From UBA2166 sp964463965 (lineage in GTDB: Bacteria; Nitrospirota; Nitrospiria; Nitrospirales; UBA2166): 64,000 nucleotides of DNA. Below, piece by piece: positions 17,388-25,862 of this stretch. Below the pieces are notes generated by a model. That model searched no databases, was not told the DNA's origin, and was given only the letters and a program-made list of their open reading frames with translations. The DNA lies in assembly GCA_964463965.1 (NCBI GenBank), contig CAYXED010000002.1, forward strand, positions 124,001-188,000. The letters run 5' to 3'. A program made the position numbers and the translations under genes. Within the stretch, counting starts at the first letter, position 1, and each line of letters begins with the position of its first letter.

Positions 17388-18395
17388 ATGACAATAGTAG
17401 CTCGGAAAGACATCAAGAGGGTTCTTATCACCGGCATTAGTGGATCGGGGGGGAGCTATTTGGCGGAGTACATCGTTGGCAACCAGGCATCCACTGAGGT
17501 TCATGGTCTTTCACGGTGGCATAGTACGACTGCTTCAAATAACTTAGCTGAGATTGCACAGAATGTAGTTACACATGAATGTGACATGAATGATTTTAGC
17601 TCTTTGTTTTCAGTCATTACCGCTGTTAAGCCTGATGCAGTTTTCCACCTTGCTTCTCATGCGAATGTCCGTGCTTCGTTTACGACACCATTATCGGTTT
17701 TAAATAATAATATTATGAGTACAGCTAATCTGTTTGAAGCAATTCGACTTGCTCAGATCAATCCAATCATCCAGCTCTGCAGCACATCAGAAGTGTATGG
17801 GCAGGTTGATCCGAAAGATGTTCCCATTACAGAAGAGGCACCACTTCGCCCTTCAAGTCCCTATGCAGTTTCAAAAGTTTCCCAAGATCTTCTGGGGTGG
17901 ACGTATTTTAGAAGTTATGGATTGAAAATTATTCGTACACGCATGTTTGCATATTTTAATCCTCGAAGGACGGATTTATTTGCAACCTCTTTTGCTAGGC
18001 AAGTAGCTAGGATTGAGCATGGTCTCCAAGATGAACTGTTGCATGGCAATCTTGATTCAATTCGAACGCTGATTGATGTCAGGGATGCGATGGAAGCATA
18101 TTGGGAGGCTATCTTACATTGTCAGCCAGGAGAGGCGTATAACATTGGAGGTGCAACCTCAATGAGTGTTGGAGAGTTTCTTGATCTTTTGAAGCAAGAA
18201 AGCCGGGTGCCTATTTTGACGAGACAAGACCCTAGGCTTCTTCGGCCTGCCGATGTTACGCTTCAAATACCAAAAGTTGATAAGTTCTTAAACGCAACAG
18301 GCTGGAAGCCCAAATATTCGATTGAAGAGAGTGTACATCACCTTGTTGATTTTTGGCGGAAAAAGGCAGCTCAAGAAGCAGCTCTGAAAAGCTAA
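17388..18395 (+). CDS. GDP-mannose 4,6-dehydratase-like SDR
   Basis: A 335-residue extended SDR with GISGSGGSYLAEY at the cofactor site, CSTSEVYG carrying the active-site Ser/Thr and Glu, and YAVSK as the Tyr-Lys pair. The TSEVYG form with Glu and the overall layout resemble GDP-mannose 4,6-dehydratases and their heptose-specific relatives (DmhA type), which make 4-keto-6-deoxy sugars. Placement between the His-type DegT enzyme and hddA supports action on a GDP-heptose. An RMD-type 4-reductase is the main alternative. Confidence 0.72.
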   Translation: MTIVARKDIKRVLITGISGSGGSYLAEYIVGNQASTEVHGLSRWHSTTASNNLAEIAQNVVTHECDMNDFSSLFSVITAVKPDAVFHLASHANVRASFTTPLSVLNNNIMSTANLFEAIRLAQINPIIQLCSTSEVYGQVDPKDVPITEEAPLRPSSPYAVSKVSQDLLGWTYFRSYGLKIIRTRMFAYFNPRRTDLFATSFARQVARIEHGLQDELLHGNLDSIRTLIDVRDAMEAYWEAILHCQPGEAYNIGGATSMSVGEFLDLLKQESRVPILTRQDPRLLRPADVTLQIPKVDKFLNATGWKPKYSIEESVHHLVDFWRKKAAQEAALKS

Positions 18396-18521
18396 ATATT
18401 GATTTTTAGATAATATAAAATGATACGCATCAAGGCATGTGTCTTTTTTTTTGGGGACTCCTTCCCCTTCGAGGCAGGAAAAGGTGAACATTTTTCTCAA
18501 AACCTTAAAATTTTTTAGCAA

Positions 18522-19523
18522 ATGATTATCACTCGTACTCCATTTCGGTTGTCGTTTTTTGGAGGAGGAACTGATTATCCGGCATGGTATTTGAAAAATG
18601 AGGGGCTGGTTATTGCTTCGACTTTTGCTCAATATTGTTATATTTCCTGTCGAAGGCTTCCACCGTTTTTTGATTACAAAACGAGAGTAGTTTACTCAAA
18701 AATGGAATCTGTGAGTGAGCACAAAGATATCGAACATCCATCTGTTCGTGGGTGCCTTGAATATTTACAGGCTGCTGATGGGTTAGAAATTCATCATGAT
18801 GCTGATATCCCTGCGCGGTCTGGTATTGGCTCTAGTTCAAGCTTTACCGTAGGCTTGTTGCTTGCACTTCATGGTTTACGCTATGAAATGCCAACTAAAG
18901 AAAAACTGGCAGATGAGGCAATCTATGTTGAACAAACGCTTCTTCAGGAAAGTGTAGGCATTCAGGATCAAATTTTGGCCGCTAACGGTGGGTTTCGTAT
19001 GATTGAAATGGGGCCAAGTGTTGGTAGTAAAGGCTATCGGAGTATGCCGCTTATTTTGCCTCCAGAGTTTCTTGAGTATCTTCGGAGTCATGTATTGCTT
19101 GGGTTCACAGGATTAACTCGTTTTGCTTCTGAAATTGCAAAAGAGCAAATTAAAAATATGGAAAAGGGTGAATCGTGTGTGAGTGATTTGCTGTCGATTA
19201 CACGAGAAGCTCTTGAGCTTTTTAAAAAGCAATCTGATCTTCAGCATATTGGAGCATTGCTTGACCAGACTTGGATCCTTAAAAGGTCTCTTGCTAAAGG
19301 TATTACAAGTCCAGAAATTGATGAGTTATATGAAGTTGGGCGTACAGCAGGAGCATATGGAGGAAAGCTTTTGGGGGCAGGAGGAGGTGGATTCATTATG
19401 TTTCTTGCGCCGCCAGATCGCCATCAGAAAATAAAGGAGGCACTGAAAAAAATTCGTGTATGGGTGCCATTTCACTTTGAAACTGATGGAGCCCAAGTAG
19501 TCTTCCATAATGATGAATATTGA
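18522..19523 (+). CDS. hddA: D-glycero-alpha-D-manno-heptose 7-phosphate 1-kinase
   Basis: A 333-residue GHMP kinase opening with MIITRTPFRLSFFGGGTDYP, the HddA hallmark. The ATP loop PARSGIGSSSSFTVGLL is at about residues 99-115, and GKLLGAGGGGFIMF near the carboxyl end is the third GHMP motif. HddA phosphorylates heptose 7-phosphate at C1. With gmhA and hddC it completes three of four steps to GDP-heptose. The fourth enzyme, the GmhB phosphatase that removes the 7-phosphate, is not obvious here; candidates are the HAD protein at 45856 or a gene outside. The 127-base gap upstream contains a run of nine T (18444-18452) with no clear promoter. Confidence 0.88.
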   Translation: MIITRTPFRLSFFGGGTDYPAWYLKNEGLVIASTFAQYCYISCRRLPPFFDYKTRVVYSKMESVSEHKDIEHPSVRGCLEYLQAADGLEIHHDADIPARSGIGSSSSFTVGLLLALHGLRYEMPTKEKLADEAIYVEQTLLQESVGIQDQILAANGGFRMIEMGPSVGSKGYRSMPLILPPEFLEYLRSHVLLGFTGLTRFASEIAKEQIKNMEKGESCVSDLLSITREALELFKKQSDLQHIGALLDQTWILKRSLAKGITSPEIDELYEVGRTAGAYGGKLLGAGGGGFIMFLAPPDRHQKIKEALKKIRVWVPFHFETDGAQVVFHNDEY

Positions 19524-19584
19524 TGAATCATGGGTTAAAGGACTGTCGTGTTGATAGAACGCGTTGTATGAGTAGATATTCAAA

Positions 19585-20793
19585 ATGAAAAAACAAAAAG
19601 TACATCGTGAAATGAATTTTTCTCGTCGAGGGAGAGCTTTGGTGGGCCAAGAAATGTTCCATCTTCTTGACCGAGCGCAAATTATTGAACGAGAAGGCAG
19701 GCATGTTTATCATCTTGAGCTTGGTGAACCTAAGCCATATCCCCCTGGGCGTGTAATTAATCGAACCATTATTTCACTATTAAATTCAGAAGTTGGGTAT
19801 TCCCCCTCACGAGGCGTGTCTTCTCTAAGGGAAAAGTTAGCAGCTTATTGCGCCAAGACTGCTGGGCGTGAAATTTTAATGGATCATATCGTTATTAGCC
19901 CTGCAAATATGCTTATCTATCAAATTCTTGACCTTCTCTGTGAAGGTACTGATACGGTCTCAGTTTTTACACCAGGCTTTCCAACCTATATTGCTGCGAC
20001 AAAGTATATTGGAGCAAAATTGCATTATGTGCCACTTGTAATGAGTAGTGGATTTAACCTCACCAGAAATAGTATTGATAGGGCTTTGTCCGTTAACCCT
20101 AAGCTTCTCATTGTTAACTCAGGAAATAATCCAACGGGTGCAGTTTATGATGAAAGTGTTTTGAGGTATTTACTTGATCAGGCTATCAAAAAAGATTGTT
20201 GGGTGTTGAGTGATGAAACCTATAGCAAATTAAGTTTTCAAAAACCATATTTTAGTTTATTGGGTTCGCAATATGAACGATGTATCGTTCTGTCTTCATT
20301 TTCAAAGATTTTTTGTGTTCCAGGGTATCGAATAGGTTATGCGGTTGCAGATTCTCGAGTTGTAGAAAAAATAGGGCTTTCGTCTTCTACATTGTATTCG
20401 TGCTTGCCTGTATTTGTGCAAGAAGGTATTGCTGAGGGCATTCCTATCATTGATGAGTTTACCGATAACAGGAAACGATACTATAGGAAACTTCGTGATG
20501 AGTGCATGAAGATTTTAAGCCGATCTTCTAATTTAGTGTGTGTGAAGCCAGAATCTGGGTTTTATTTGTTGATTGATATACGAAAATTAAAAATTGATGA
20601 TAGAGATTTTTCTACAACATTGTTGAATAAATATTCCACGGCTGTGACTCCAGGGACGAGTTTTGGGTGTAAAGGATTTATTCGAGCTTCTATTTGTGGT
20701 GATACGGTTGACGTTAAGCAAGGATTGCGGCAATTAGTCCTCTTTGCAAACAGCTTTCACAAAAATACTCGTAAGGGCATTCGAAAAATTTAA
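19585..20793 (+). CDS. Class I/II PLP-dependent aminotransferase
   Basis: A 402-residue fold-type I aminotransferase of the aspartate aminotransferase family. Visible motifs are YSPSRGVSSLREK, NSGNNPTGAVYD (cofactor and substrate contact), LSDETYSKLSF, the SSFSKIFCVPGYRIGY segment with the Schiff-base Lys, and a C-terminal RASICGD carrying the carboxylate-binding Arg. It probably transfers amino groups to a small keto acid rather than a nucleotide sugar. It directly abuts the next gene (stop and start adjacent), so it may work with the 2OG oxygenase on an amino acid substituent. Function is inferred. Confidence 0.75.
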   Translation: MKKQKVHREMNFSRRGRALVGQEMFHLLDRAQIIEREGRHVYHLELGEPKPYPPGRVINRTIISLLNSEVGYSPSRGVSSLREKLAAYCAKTAGREILMDHIVISPANMLIYQILDLLCEGTDTVSVFTPGFPTYIAATKYIGAKLHYVPLVMSSGFNLTRNSIDRALSVNPKLLIVNSGNNPTGAVYDESVLRYLLDQAIKKDCWVLSDETYSKLSFQKPYFSLLGSQYERCIVLSSFSKIFCVPGYRIGYAVADSRVVEKIGLSSSTLYSCLPVFVQEGIAEGIPIIDEFTDNRKRYYRKLRDECMKILSRSSNLVCVKPESGFYLLIDIRKLKIDDRDFSTTLLNKYSTAVTPGTSFGCKGFIRASICGDTVDVKQGLRQLVLFANSFHKNTRKGIRKI

Positions 20794-21651
20794 ATGGATA
20801 GAGCCACCTTAGAAAAGCCAAGTCTTGTTGACGGAGGGTTGCAGCGACTTACATATCCTCTTCAAGAATTTCCTTTTGTACAGGAAGTAACTCGATTGCT
20901 CGTGAAAAAAAATATTGTAGCTTGTGAAGTACCTCTTGAGGAGTTGCATGAATATGTGTCTTTTGAAGATCAGATGGTCAATGCGCACCATATGAACAAT
21001 GTTGTTGATCATTTTTATGAAACTAGCAGCTTTTTCCGCGAGTTGTATTTTAATCTTATTCGCTATATCGCGAAGACATATTTCCAATTTAATTTTATAT
21101 TTCAAGAAATTCCAAATTTTAGATTTCACTTTCCGGTTTCATTTGGTGAAGCCTATAGGAACGAGGATGGGGTATTCTTGGGACAGCATTCCGATACCAT
21201 GCTTGGACATTCACTTGAAGAAATTAACTTTTGGTTGCCACTGACGGCGTGTGAGGCTTCAAGTGCACTGCATGTGTCTGATCTTTCCAGTGGGATTGAT
21301 GTACTTAGTCGTGTTTTTGAAGATACGGGTTGGGACTCTGATATCTACCATACGGAAGGGCGAGAGTTTTTCCATCGGAGATTATTTTCCGATAAGGCAT
21401 TTCAGGAAATTGTGGTTCGTAGTATGGCACCAATTGATATGAAAGTTGGGGAATTCATCGCATTTGATACACGATGTCTTCATGGTCCTGAGGAGAATAA
21501 AGAAGGCAAAACACGTATAAGTCTTGATTTTCGTATTGTTCCATTGAGTCGTTACGAAAACCTCACAAAACATTATGGTAGTCAAGGAAAGAGTAAGAGA
21601 AAGTTTATTCGTGGGGATGTTTTTTATAAGACTACCGCACAGGAGCTTTGA
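20794..21651 (+). CDS. Fe(II)/2-oxoglutarate-dependent oxygenase (StrG-like)
   Basis: A 285-residue double-stranded beta-helix oxygenase. The metal triad is clear: H132-x-D134 in GQHSDTMLGHS and H230 in RCLHGPEENKEGKTR, with R241 as the expected 2-oxoglutarate-binding Arg eleven residues later. The pattern resembles the StrG-type oxygenases in carbohydrate clusters. It would hydroxylate or desaturate a sugar or side chain using O2 and 2-oxoglutarate. Its start follows the aminotransferase stop with no gap, and the next gene starts 10 bases after its stop. Confidence 0.72.
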   Translation: MDRATLEKPSLVDGGLQRLTYPLQEFPFVQEVTRLLVKKNIVACEVPLEELHEYVSFEDQMVNAHHMNNVVDHFYETSSFFRELYFNLIRYIAKTYFQFNFIFQEIPNFRFHFPVSFGEAYRNEDGVFLGQHSDTMLGHSLEEINFWLPLTACEASSALHVSDLSSGIDVLSRVFEDTGWDSDIYHTEGREFFHRRLFSDKAFQEIVVRSMAPIDMKVGEFIAFDTRCLHGPEENKEGKTRISLDFRIVPLSRYENLTKHYGSQGKSKRKFIRGDVFYKTTAQEL

Positions 21652-21660
21652 TAGATTCTG

Positions 21661-22614
21661 ATGTTTTATCGTGGGAAAAATGTGCTTGTAGCTGGTGGTG
21701 CTGGTTTAGTTGGGCAAAGCCTTGTTCGTAAGCTTCTTGATCAAGGTGCTTATGTTAGGGCAACTCAATATACGACGCGAGCAATTTCCCTGAAGCACGA
21801 TAACTTAGAGATAGTATCGTGTGACCTTATGGATGATATCCAGGCGCGTAAAGTATTTTCTGACATGAATGTTGTGTTTCTTGCGGCAGCTCGTGTGCGT
21901 GGTGCAAAGGAGCTTCAAGCTAATCCTTCAAGTTTGATATTGGACTATCTATACATACATTCTAAGCTTATTGCGCTGGCTGCGGAAATGCAGGTAGAGC
22001 GATGTAGTTTTATTAGTAGTTGCTATATTTATCCAGATACGGGGAAACCAAATAGTGAAGAAGAAGGGTTTCAGGGCGATCCATGGATTCCAACAAACTA
22101 TGGGATTGGATGGACGACGAGATATCTGGAGACGTTTTGCCGGTACAGTCAGATAACCAGTAAGACGAAGTATGGCATTGTGCGTCCAAATGCGTATTAT
22201 GGCCCACATGACAACTTTAATATTGATCAATGTCATGTTGTGCCTGCCTTAATTGTTAAGGCGGTTCAAGGGATGAATCCATTCGAAGTATGGGGGGATG
22301 GGCAGCAGGTTCGTTCTTTTACATATGTTGACGATTTGGTTGATGGACTGATGATTAATTTGGAAAAGAATGCAACGTGTACGCCGGTCAACATCAGTGC
22401 AAAAGAGGGGTATGCGATAAAAGATTTAGTAGCCATGATTCTTGATATTCTTCAGCTTGATGTACCTGTTCAATATGATCCTGACAAGCCGTCCACAATT
22501 CCATATCGAGTTTCAGATCCAACAAAAGCTCAAAGTTTGTTGGGCTGGGAGGCTCAAGTTAACCTTCGAGAAGGGCTTACAAGGACTATCGAGTGGTATA
22601 AAAAGCAGCTTTAA
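21661..22614 (+). CDS. NAD-dependent sugar epimerase/reductase (extended SDR), tandem copy 1
   Basis: A 317-residue extended SDR with VAGGAGLVGQSL for cofactor binding, ISSCYIYP in place of the usual Ser motif, and RPNAYYGPHDNF, the form seen in GDP-L-fucose synthase-like epimerase/reductases. Where a YxxxK pair is expected it has NYGIGWTTRYLE, with no Lys four residues after Tyr. It is followed two bases later by a homologue of similar length, so the pair probably arose by duplication and may form a heterodimer or act in sequence. Substrate not known. Confidence 0.65.
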   Translation: MFYRGKNVLVAGGAGLVGQSLVRKLLDQGAYVRATQYTTRAISLKHDNLEIVSCDLMDDIQARKVFSDMNVVFLAAARVRGAKELQANPSSLILDYLYIHSKLIALAAEMQVERCSFISSCYIYPDTGKPNSEEEGFQGDPWIPTNYGIGWTTRYLETFCRYSQITSKTKYGIVRPNAYYGPHDNFNIDQCHVVPALIVKAVQGMNPFEVWGDGQQVRSFTYVDDLVDGLMINLEKNATCTPVNISAKEGYAIKDLVAMILDILQLDVPVQYDPDKPSTIPYRVSDPTKAQSLLGWEAQVNLREGLTRTIEWYKKQL

Positions 22615-22616
22615 AA

Positions 22617-23606
22617 GTGGGAGTTGTAGAACGAAAAAGAATTTTGGTTTGTGGGGGAGCGGGTTTTATCGGGAGAAATATTTGTAGCTATTTTGGTTCA
22701 GACTCTTCATACGAGGTTTATGCCACATGTAGACAGGATCCTGATGAATTAGATCGAAAAGTTTCCTCTGTTAAATACCTTCAAGCTGATTTAACGAATA
22801 AGGATGATGTTCATCGTGTAGTACAAGGAATGGATGTTGTTTTGCAAGCGGCGGCAACAACCTCAGGAGCTAAAGACATTGTAAATGCCCCATATCTTCA
22901 TGTGACTGATAATGCAATTATGAATGCGCTGTTATTTCGTGCTTGTCATGAATTTGCAGTTAGTCGTGTTGTTTTTTTAAGTTGTACAGTTATGTATTCT
23001 GAACAACCTGAACCTGTGAAAGAAGAAGATTTTATAGGGGAAATTCATGGCAAGTATTTTGCTGGTGGATGGACTAAAGTCTATCACGAAAAAATGTGTG
23101 AGTTTTATTCTCAGTTAGGGGCAACAAAGTATACGGTGCTTCGCCATTCAAATATCTATGGACCATATGATAAATTTGATTTAGAGCGATCACATGTATT
23201 TGGAGCGACGATGACGAAGGTATTGACTGCAGAAGATGGTAAAATTGTAGTTTGGGGTGATGGTACTGATGAGCGAGATTTTCTCTATGTTGAAGACCTG
23301 ATGGAATGTATCAGGCTGACTTTAGAAAAACAAACCATGCCTTTTGATCTTCTTAATGTTGGTTTTGGCCAGTCAGTGTCAATTCGTGAATTGGTTCAAA
23401 AAATCATTAGGGTTTCTGGCCGAGATCTCACTGTAGAGTTTGATCTGACAAAACCGACGATTGGATTTAAGCTAAATCTAAATATTAATAAGGTCAAATC
23501 TCGCTACGCTTGGGCCCCTGTGACTTCCCTTGATGATGGTATTTTGAAAACATTGAAATGGTATAGTGACAATGTTTTCAAAATATCATTATCGGGTTCC
23601 GCGTAG
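22617..23606 (+). CDS. NAD-dependent sugar epimerase/reductase (extended SDR), tandem copy 2
   Basis: A 329-residue extended SDR starting at GTG 22617, two bases after the previous stop. Motifs are VCGGAGFIGRNI, FLSCTVMYS, RHSNIYGPYDKFD and VWGDGTDERDFLYVEDL. The region that should hold YxxxK reads KYFAGGWTKVYHEK, again non-canonical and shifted relative to copy 1. About the same domain length as copy 1 and clearly homologous by shared blocks (WGDG, FxYVxDL, YGPxD). Likely acts on the same pathway intermediate. Confidence 0.65.
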   Translation: MGVVERKRILVCGGAGFIGRNICSYFGSDSSYEVYATCRQDPDELDRKVSSVKYLQADLTNKDDVHRVVQGMDVVLQAAATTSGAKDIVNAPYLHVTDNAIMNALLFRACHEFAVSRVVFLSCTVMYSEQPEPVKEEDFIGEIHGKYFAGGWTKVYHEKMCEFYSQLGATKYTVLRHSNIYGPYDKFDLERSHVFGATMTKVLTAEDGKIVVWGDGTDERDFLYVEDLMECIRLTLEKQTMPFDLLNVGFGQSVSIRELVQKIIRVSGRDLTVEFDLTKPTIGFKLNLNINKVKSRYAWAPVTSLDDGILKTLKWYSDNVFKISLSGSA

Positions 23607-23686
23607 TAGGTTTATTGTTGAGCATGTTTATGGCTGTGTGCTTTTTAAATGAGCTCTAAGCCTTATAGAGTTGTATATACGAGATT

Positions 23687-24868
23687 ATGGGAGTCATGAT
23701 GGGAAGCATGCGAAAAGTAAAATTTAATGATATTACGCTTCGTGATGGTGAACAGTCACCTGGCGTAAATTTTTTCCCAGAAGAAAAACTTGATATTGCC
23801 CGCCATCTCGTAGCAATGAATATTCCAATTATTGAGGCTGGGTTTGCGGTTGCTTCTGAGTCTGATTTTCAAGGGGTAAATCGCATTGCTGCTGAACTGG
23901 GTACGCAGGATACTCTCGTAGTCTGTTCTATGGCGCGGGCTCATAGGCGTGACATTGAGGCTGCGTATGAGGCATTAAAGCCGGCAAAAAAACCGAGGAT
24001 TCAGGTTGTTCTGGCAACTTCGGACTTACATTTAGAACATAAGCTTAATCTCACTCGTGCACAGGTCCTTGAACTTACGAGGGAGACTGTAACGTTTGCA
24101 CGATCGTTGGTGAATGACGTGGAATTTGCCGCAGAAGATGCAACGAGGAGTGATTTAGGTTTTTTGTGCGATGTCTTTTTAGCAGCAATTGAGTCAGGAG
24201 CAAAAACTTTAGAAATTCCTGATACAGTTGGGTACTCAACTCCAGCAGAATACGGAATGATTGTAAAACATGTTGTTAAAGCTGTGGCAGAAAAAAATGA
24301 TGTGGTGGTCTCTACTCACTGTCATGATGATCTTGGTTTGGCCACAGCTAATACGTTGGCGGGGTTAGCTGCAGGCGCAGGGCAAGCTGAGTGCACAATT
24401 AATGGTATCGGAGAGCGTGCAGGTAATGCTTCGTTTGAGGAAGTTATTATGGCACTCAAAACTCGGCCCACTCAATTTGGAGTTGAGGCAGATATTGAGA
24501 CGCATGGGCTTCTTGAAGCTAGTAAGTTGGTTGAAGCACTCTCAAAAATGCGGGTTGCTCCCAATAAGGCTATTGTTGGGGATCATGCGTTTAAGCATGA
24601 ATCAGGGATTCACCAGCATGGGATGTTGTGTAATAGTGAAACCTATCAAATTATTGATCCGGAAACGGTTGGGGCAAAGAAGTTTGATCTTATGCTTGGA
24701 AAGTTGTCTGGTAAGCATGCATTACAGACCAAGATAGAAGAACTTGGTCTTGACATTGGAGCAAAAGATTTTGATAGGGTTTATCGAGCGTTCAAAGATG
24801 TGTCAGCGAAGAAAAAAATGATTGTTGATGCTGACATTGTTAATCTTGTGAGTCGTATTGTTGGTTGA
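23687..24868 (+). CDS. 2-isopropylmalate synthase-like acyltransferase lacking the regulatory domain
   Basis: A 393-residue HMGL-type Claisen condensing enzyme. The metal and active-site residues are complete: R19/D20 in TLRDGEQSPG, H211 and H213 in THCHDDLG, and N247 in NGIGERAGNAS; HESGIHQHGM follows as in LeuA and citramalate/homocitrate synthases. It ends after the first linker subdomains, so the C-terminal leucine-binding regulatory domain (about 110-120 residues in LeuA) is absent. Such enzymes join acetyl-CoA to a 2-keto acid. Location inside a glycan operon, directly before a pyruvate-dehydrogenase E1 pair, suggests a dedicated, feedback-free acyl or branched-chain unit rather than leucine synthesis. 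ATG 23687, 23696, 23699 and 23708 are all in frame. Confidence 0.75.
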   Translation: MGVMMGSMRKVKFNDITLRDGEQSPGVNFFPEEKLDIARHLVAMNIPIIEAGFAVASESDFQGVNRIAAELGTQDTLVVCSMARAHRRDIEAAYEALKPAKKPRIQVVLATSDLHLEHKLNLTRAQVLELTRETVTFARSLVNDVEFAAEDATRSDLGFLCDVFLAAIESGAKTLEIPDTVGYSTPAEYGMIVKHVVKAVAEKNDVVVSTHCHDDLGLATANTLAGLAAGAGQAECTINGIGERAGNASFEEVIMALKTRPTQFGVEADIETHGLLEASKLVEALSKMRVAPNKAIVGDHAFKHESGIHQHGMLCNSETYQIIDPETVGAKKFDLMLGKLSGKHALQTKIEELGLDIGAKDFDRVYRAFKDVSAKKKMIVDADIVNLVSRIVG

Positions 24869-24914
24869 TGGTCATCTTTGATGACGTTATTAATGTTTAG
24901 ATTGGATTAATCGT

Positions 24915-25862
24915 ATGAGTAGTCATAGTAATCTTACGCAATCATATAAACATATTCAGGAGCTTCGCTCTCCTGACTTTGGAGTTATTGAGGGGCTTGC
25001 AGAGGCGTGTCCTCAGGAACGGTCATTAGAAATATTTCGCCGCATGAGTTTAATTAGGTATTTTGATTTACGAGTCAGACAGGCTCAGATAGATAAAGAC
25101 GTTGAATGCCTTATCTATCTTTCGGTGGGACAGGAAGCCGTTGCTGCTTCCGTATCGGTTGTAATGGAAGGGCGTTATGTATTGGGACAACATCGTGGTC
25201 ACCCTGTTTATCTCGCTTTTGGTGGAAGGCCTGAGCGACTTGTAGATGAACTATTAGGTATGCCAACAGGATGTTGTGGTGGCATGGGAGGTTCGCCCCC
25301 CGTCCATGACTTTGAAAGAAAAATTGTTGCGCACAATGGTTTAATTGGGGATCAAGTGCCAGTAGCTGCGGGAATTTCCCTTACTTTGCCAGGTGAGCAG
25401 GTCGTCTGTTTTTTAGGAGATGGTGCTGCGGAAGAAGATTATGTTTTGGCCACGCTTGGCTTTGCTGCGAGTAAAAATCTTCAAATTCTTTTTGTGTGCG
25501 AGGATAATGATTTATCTGTTTTGACTCCAACGGTTGATAGGAGAAATTGGAATGTTGTAGATGTTGCAAAAGGTTTTGGGCTTAGTGGTGTTGATATTAC
25601 AGATGATCCATGGCTGATTGAGCATTGGACTAGGAAGTTGCTAGGACAGCTCCCCGCAATGATTAATGTTCGAACGTGTCGTGAGTTTTGGCATAATGGG
25701 ACGGGGTGTGACAATAACGCTGAATGGGATCGCTTTCAATTAACAAAGGCAAAATTGGAAAAGTTGGGTCTTTCTGAACATGCGTTGGCTATTGAGGAGG
25801 AAGTAAAGAAATTTGTAGGAGAGTTATGGCAAGAACGGTTGCAGAAACGATCCGAGATATAA
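24915..25862 (+). CDS. Thiamine-diphosphate-dependent dehydrogenase E1 alpha-like subunit
   Basis: A 315-residue homologue of pyruvate/2-oxoacid dehydrogenase E1 alpha. The ThDP/Mg motif runs from LGDGAAEEDY to EDNDLS. RGHPVYLAFG and MGGSPPVHD correspond to the substrate channel. It lies immediately before an E1 beta homologue with a 37-base overlap, but no E2 or E3 genes follow. In avilamycin biosynthesis an E1 alpha/beta-like pair (AviB1/AviB2) is proposed to transfer a two-carbon unit to a sugar; an analogous carboligase is the most interesting reading here. Confidence 0.75.
   Translation: MSSHSNLTQSYKHIQELRSPDFGVIEGLAEACPQERSLEIFRRMSLIRYFDLRVRQAQIDKDVECLIYLSVGQEAVAASVSVVMEGRYVLGQHRGHPVYLAFGGRPERLVDELLGMPTGCCGGMGGSPPVHDFERKIVAHNGLIGDQVPVAAGISLTLPGEQVVCFLGDGAAEEDYVLATLGFAASKNLQILFVCEDNDLSVLTPTVDRRNWNVVDVAKGFGLSGVDITDDPWLIEHWTRKLLGQLPAMINVRTCREFWHNGTGCDNNAEWDRFQLTKAKLEKLGLSEHALAIEEEVKKFVGELWQERLQKRSEI

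Noticed and set aside
18444..18467. Run of nine T followed by a GGGGA-CTCCT-TCCCC hairpin before hddA
   Set aside because: The U tract precedes the stem on the plus strand and would be an A tract on the minus strand, so it does not make an intrinsic terminator.
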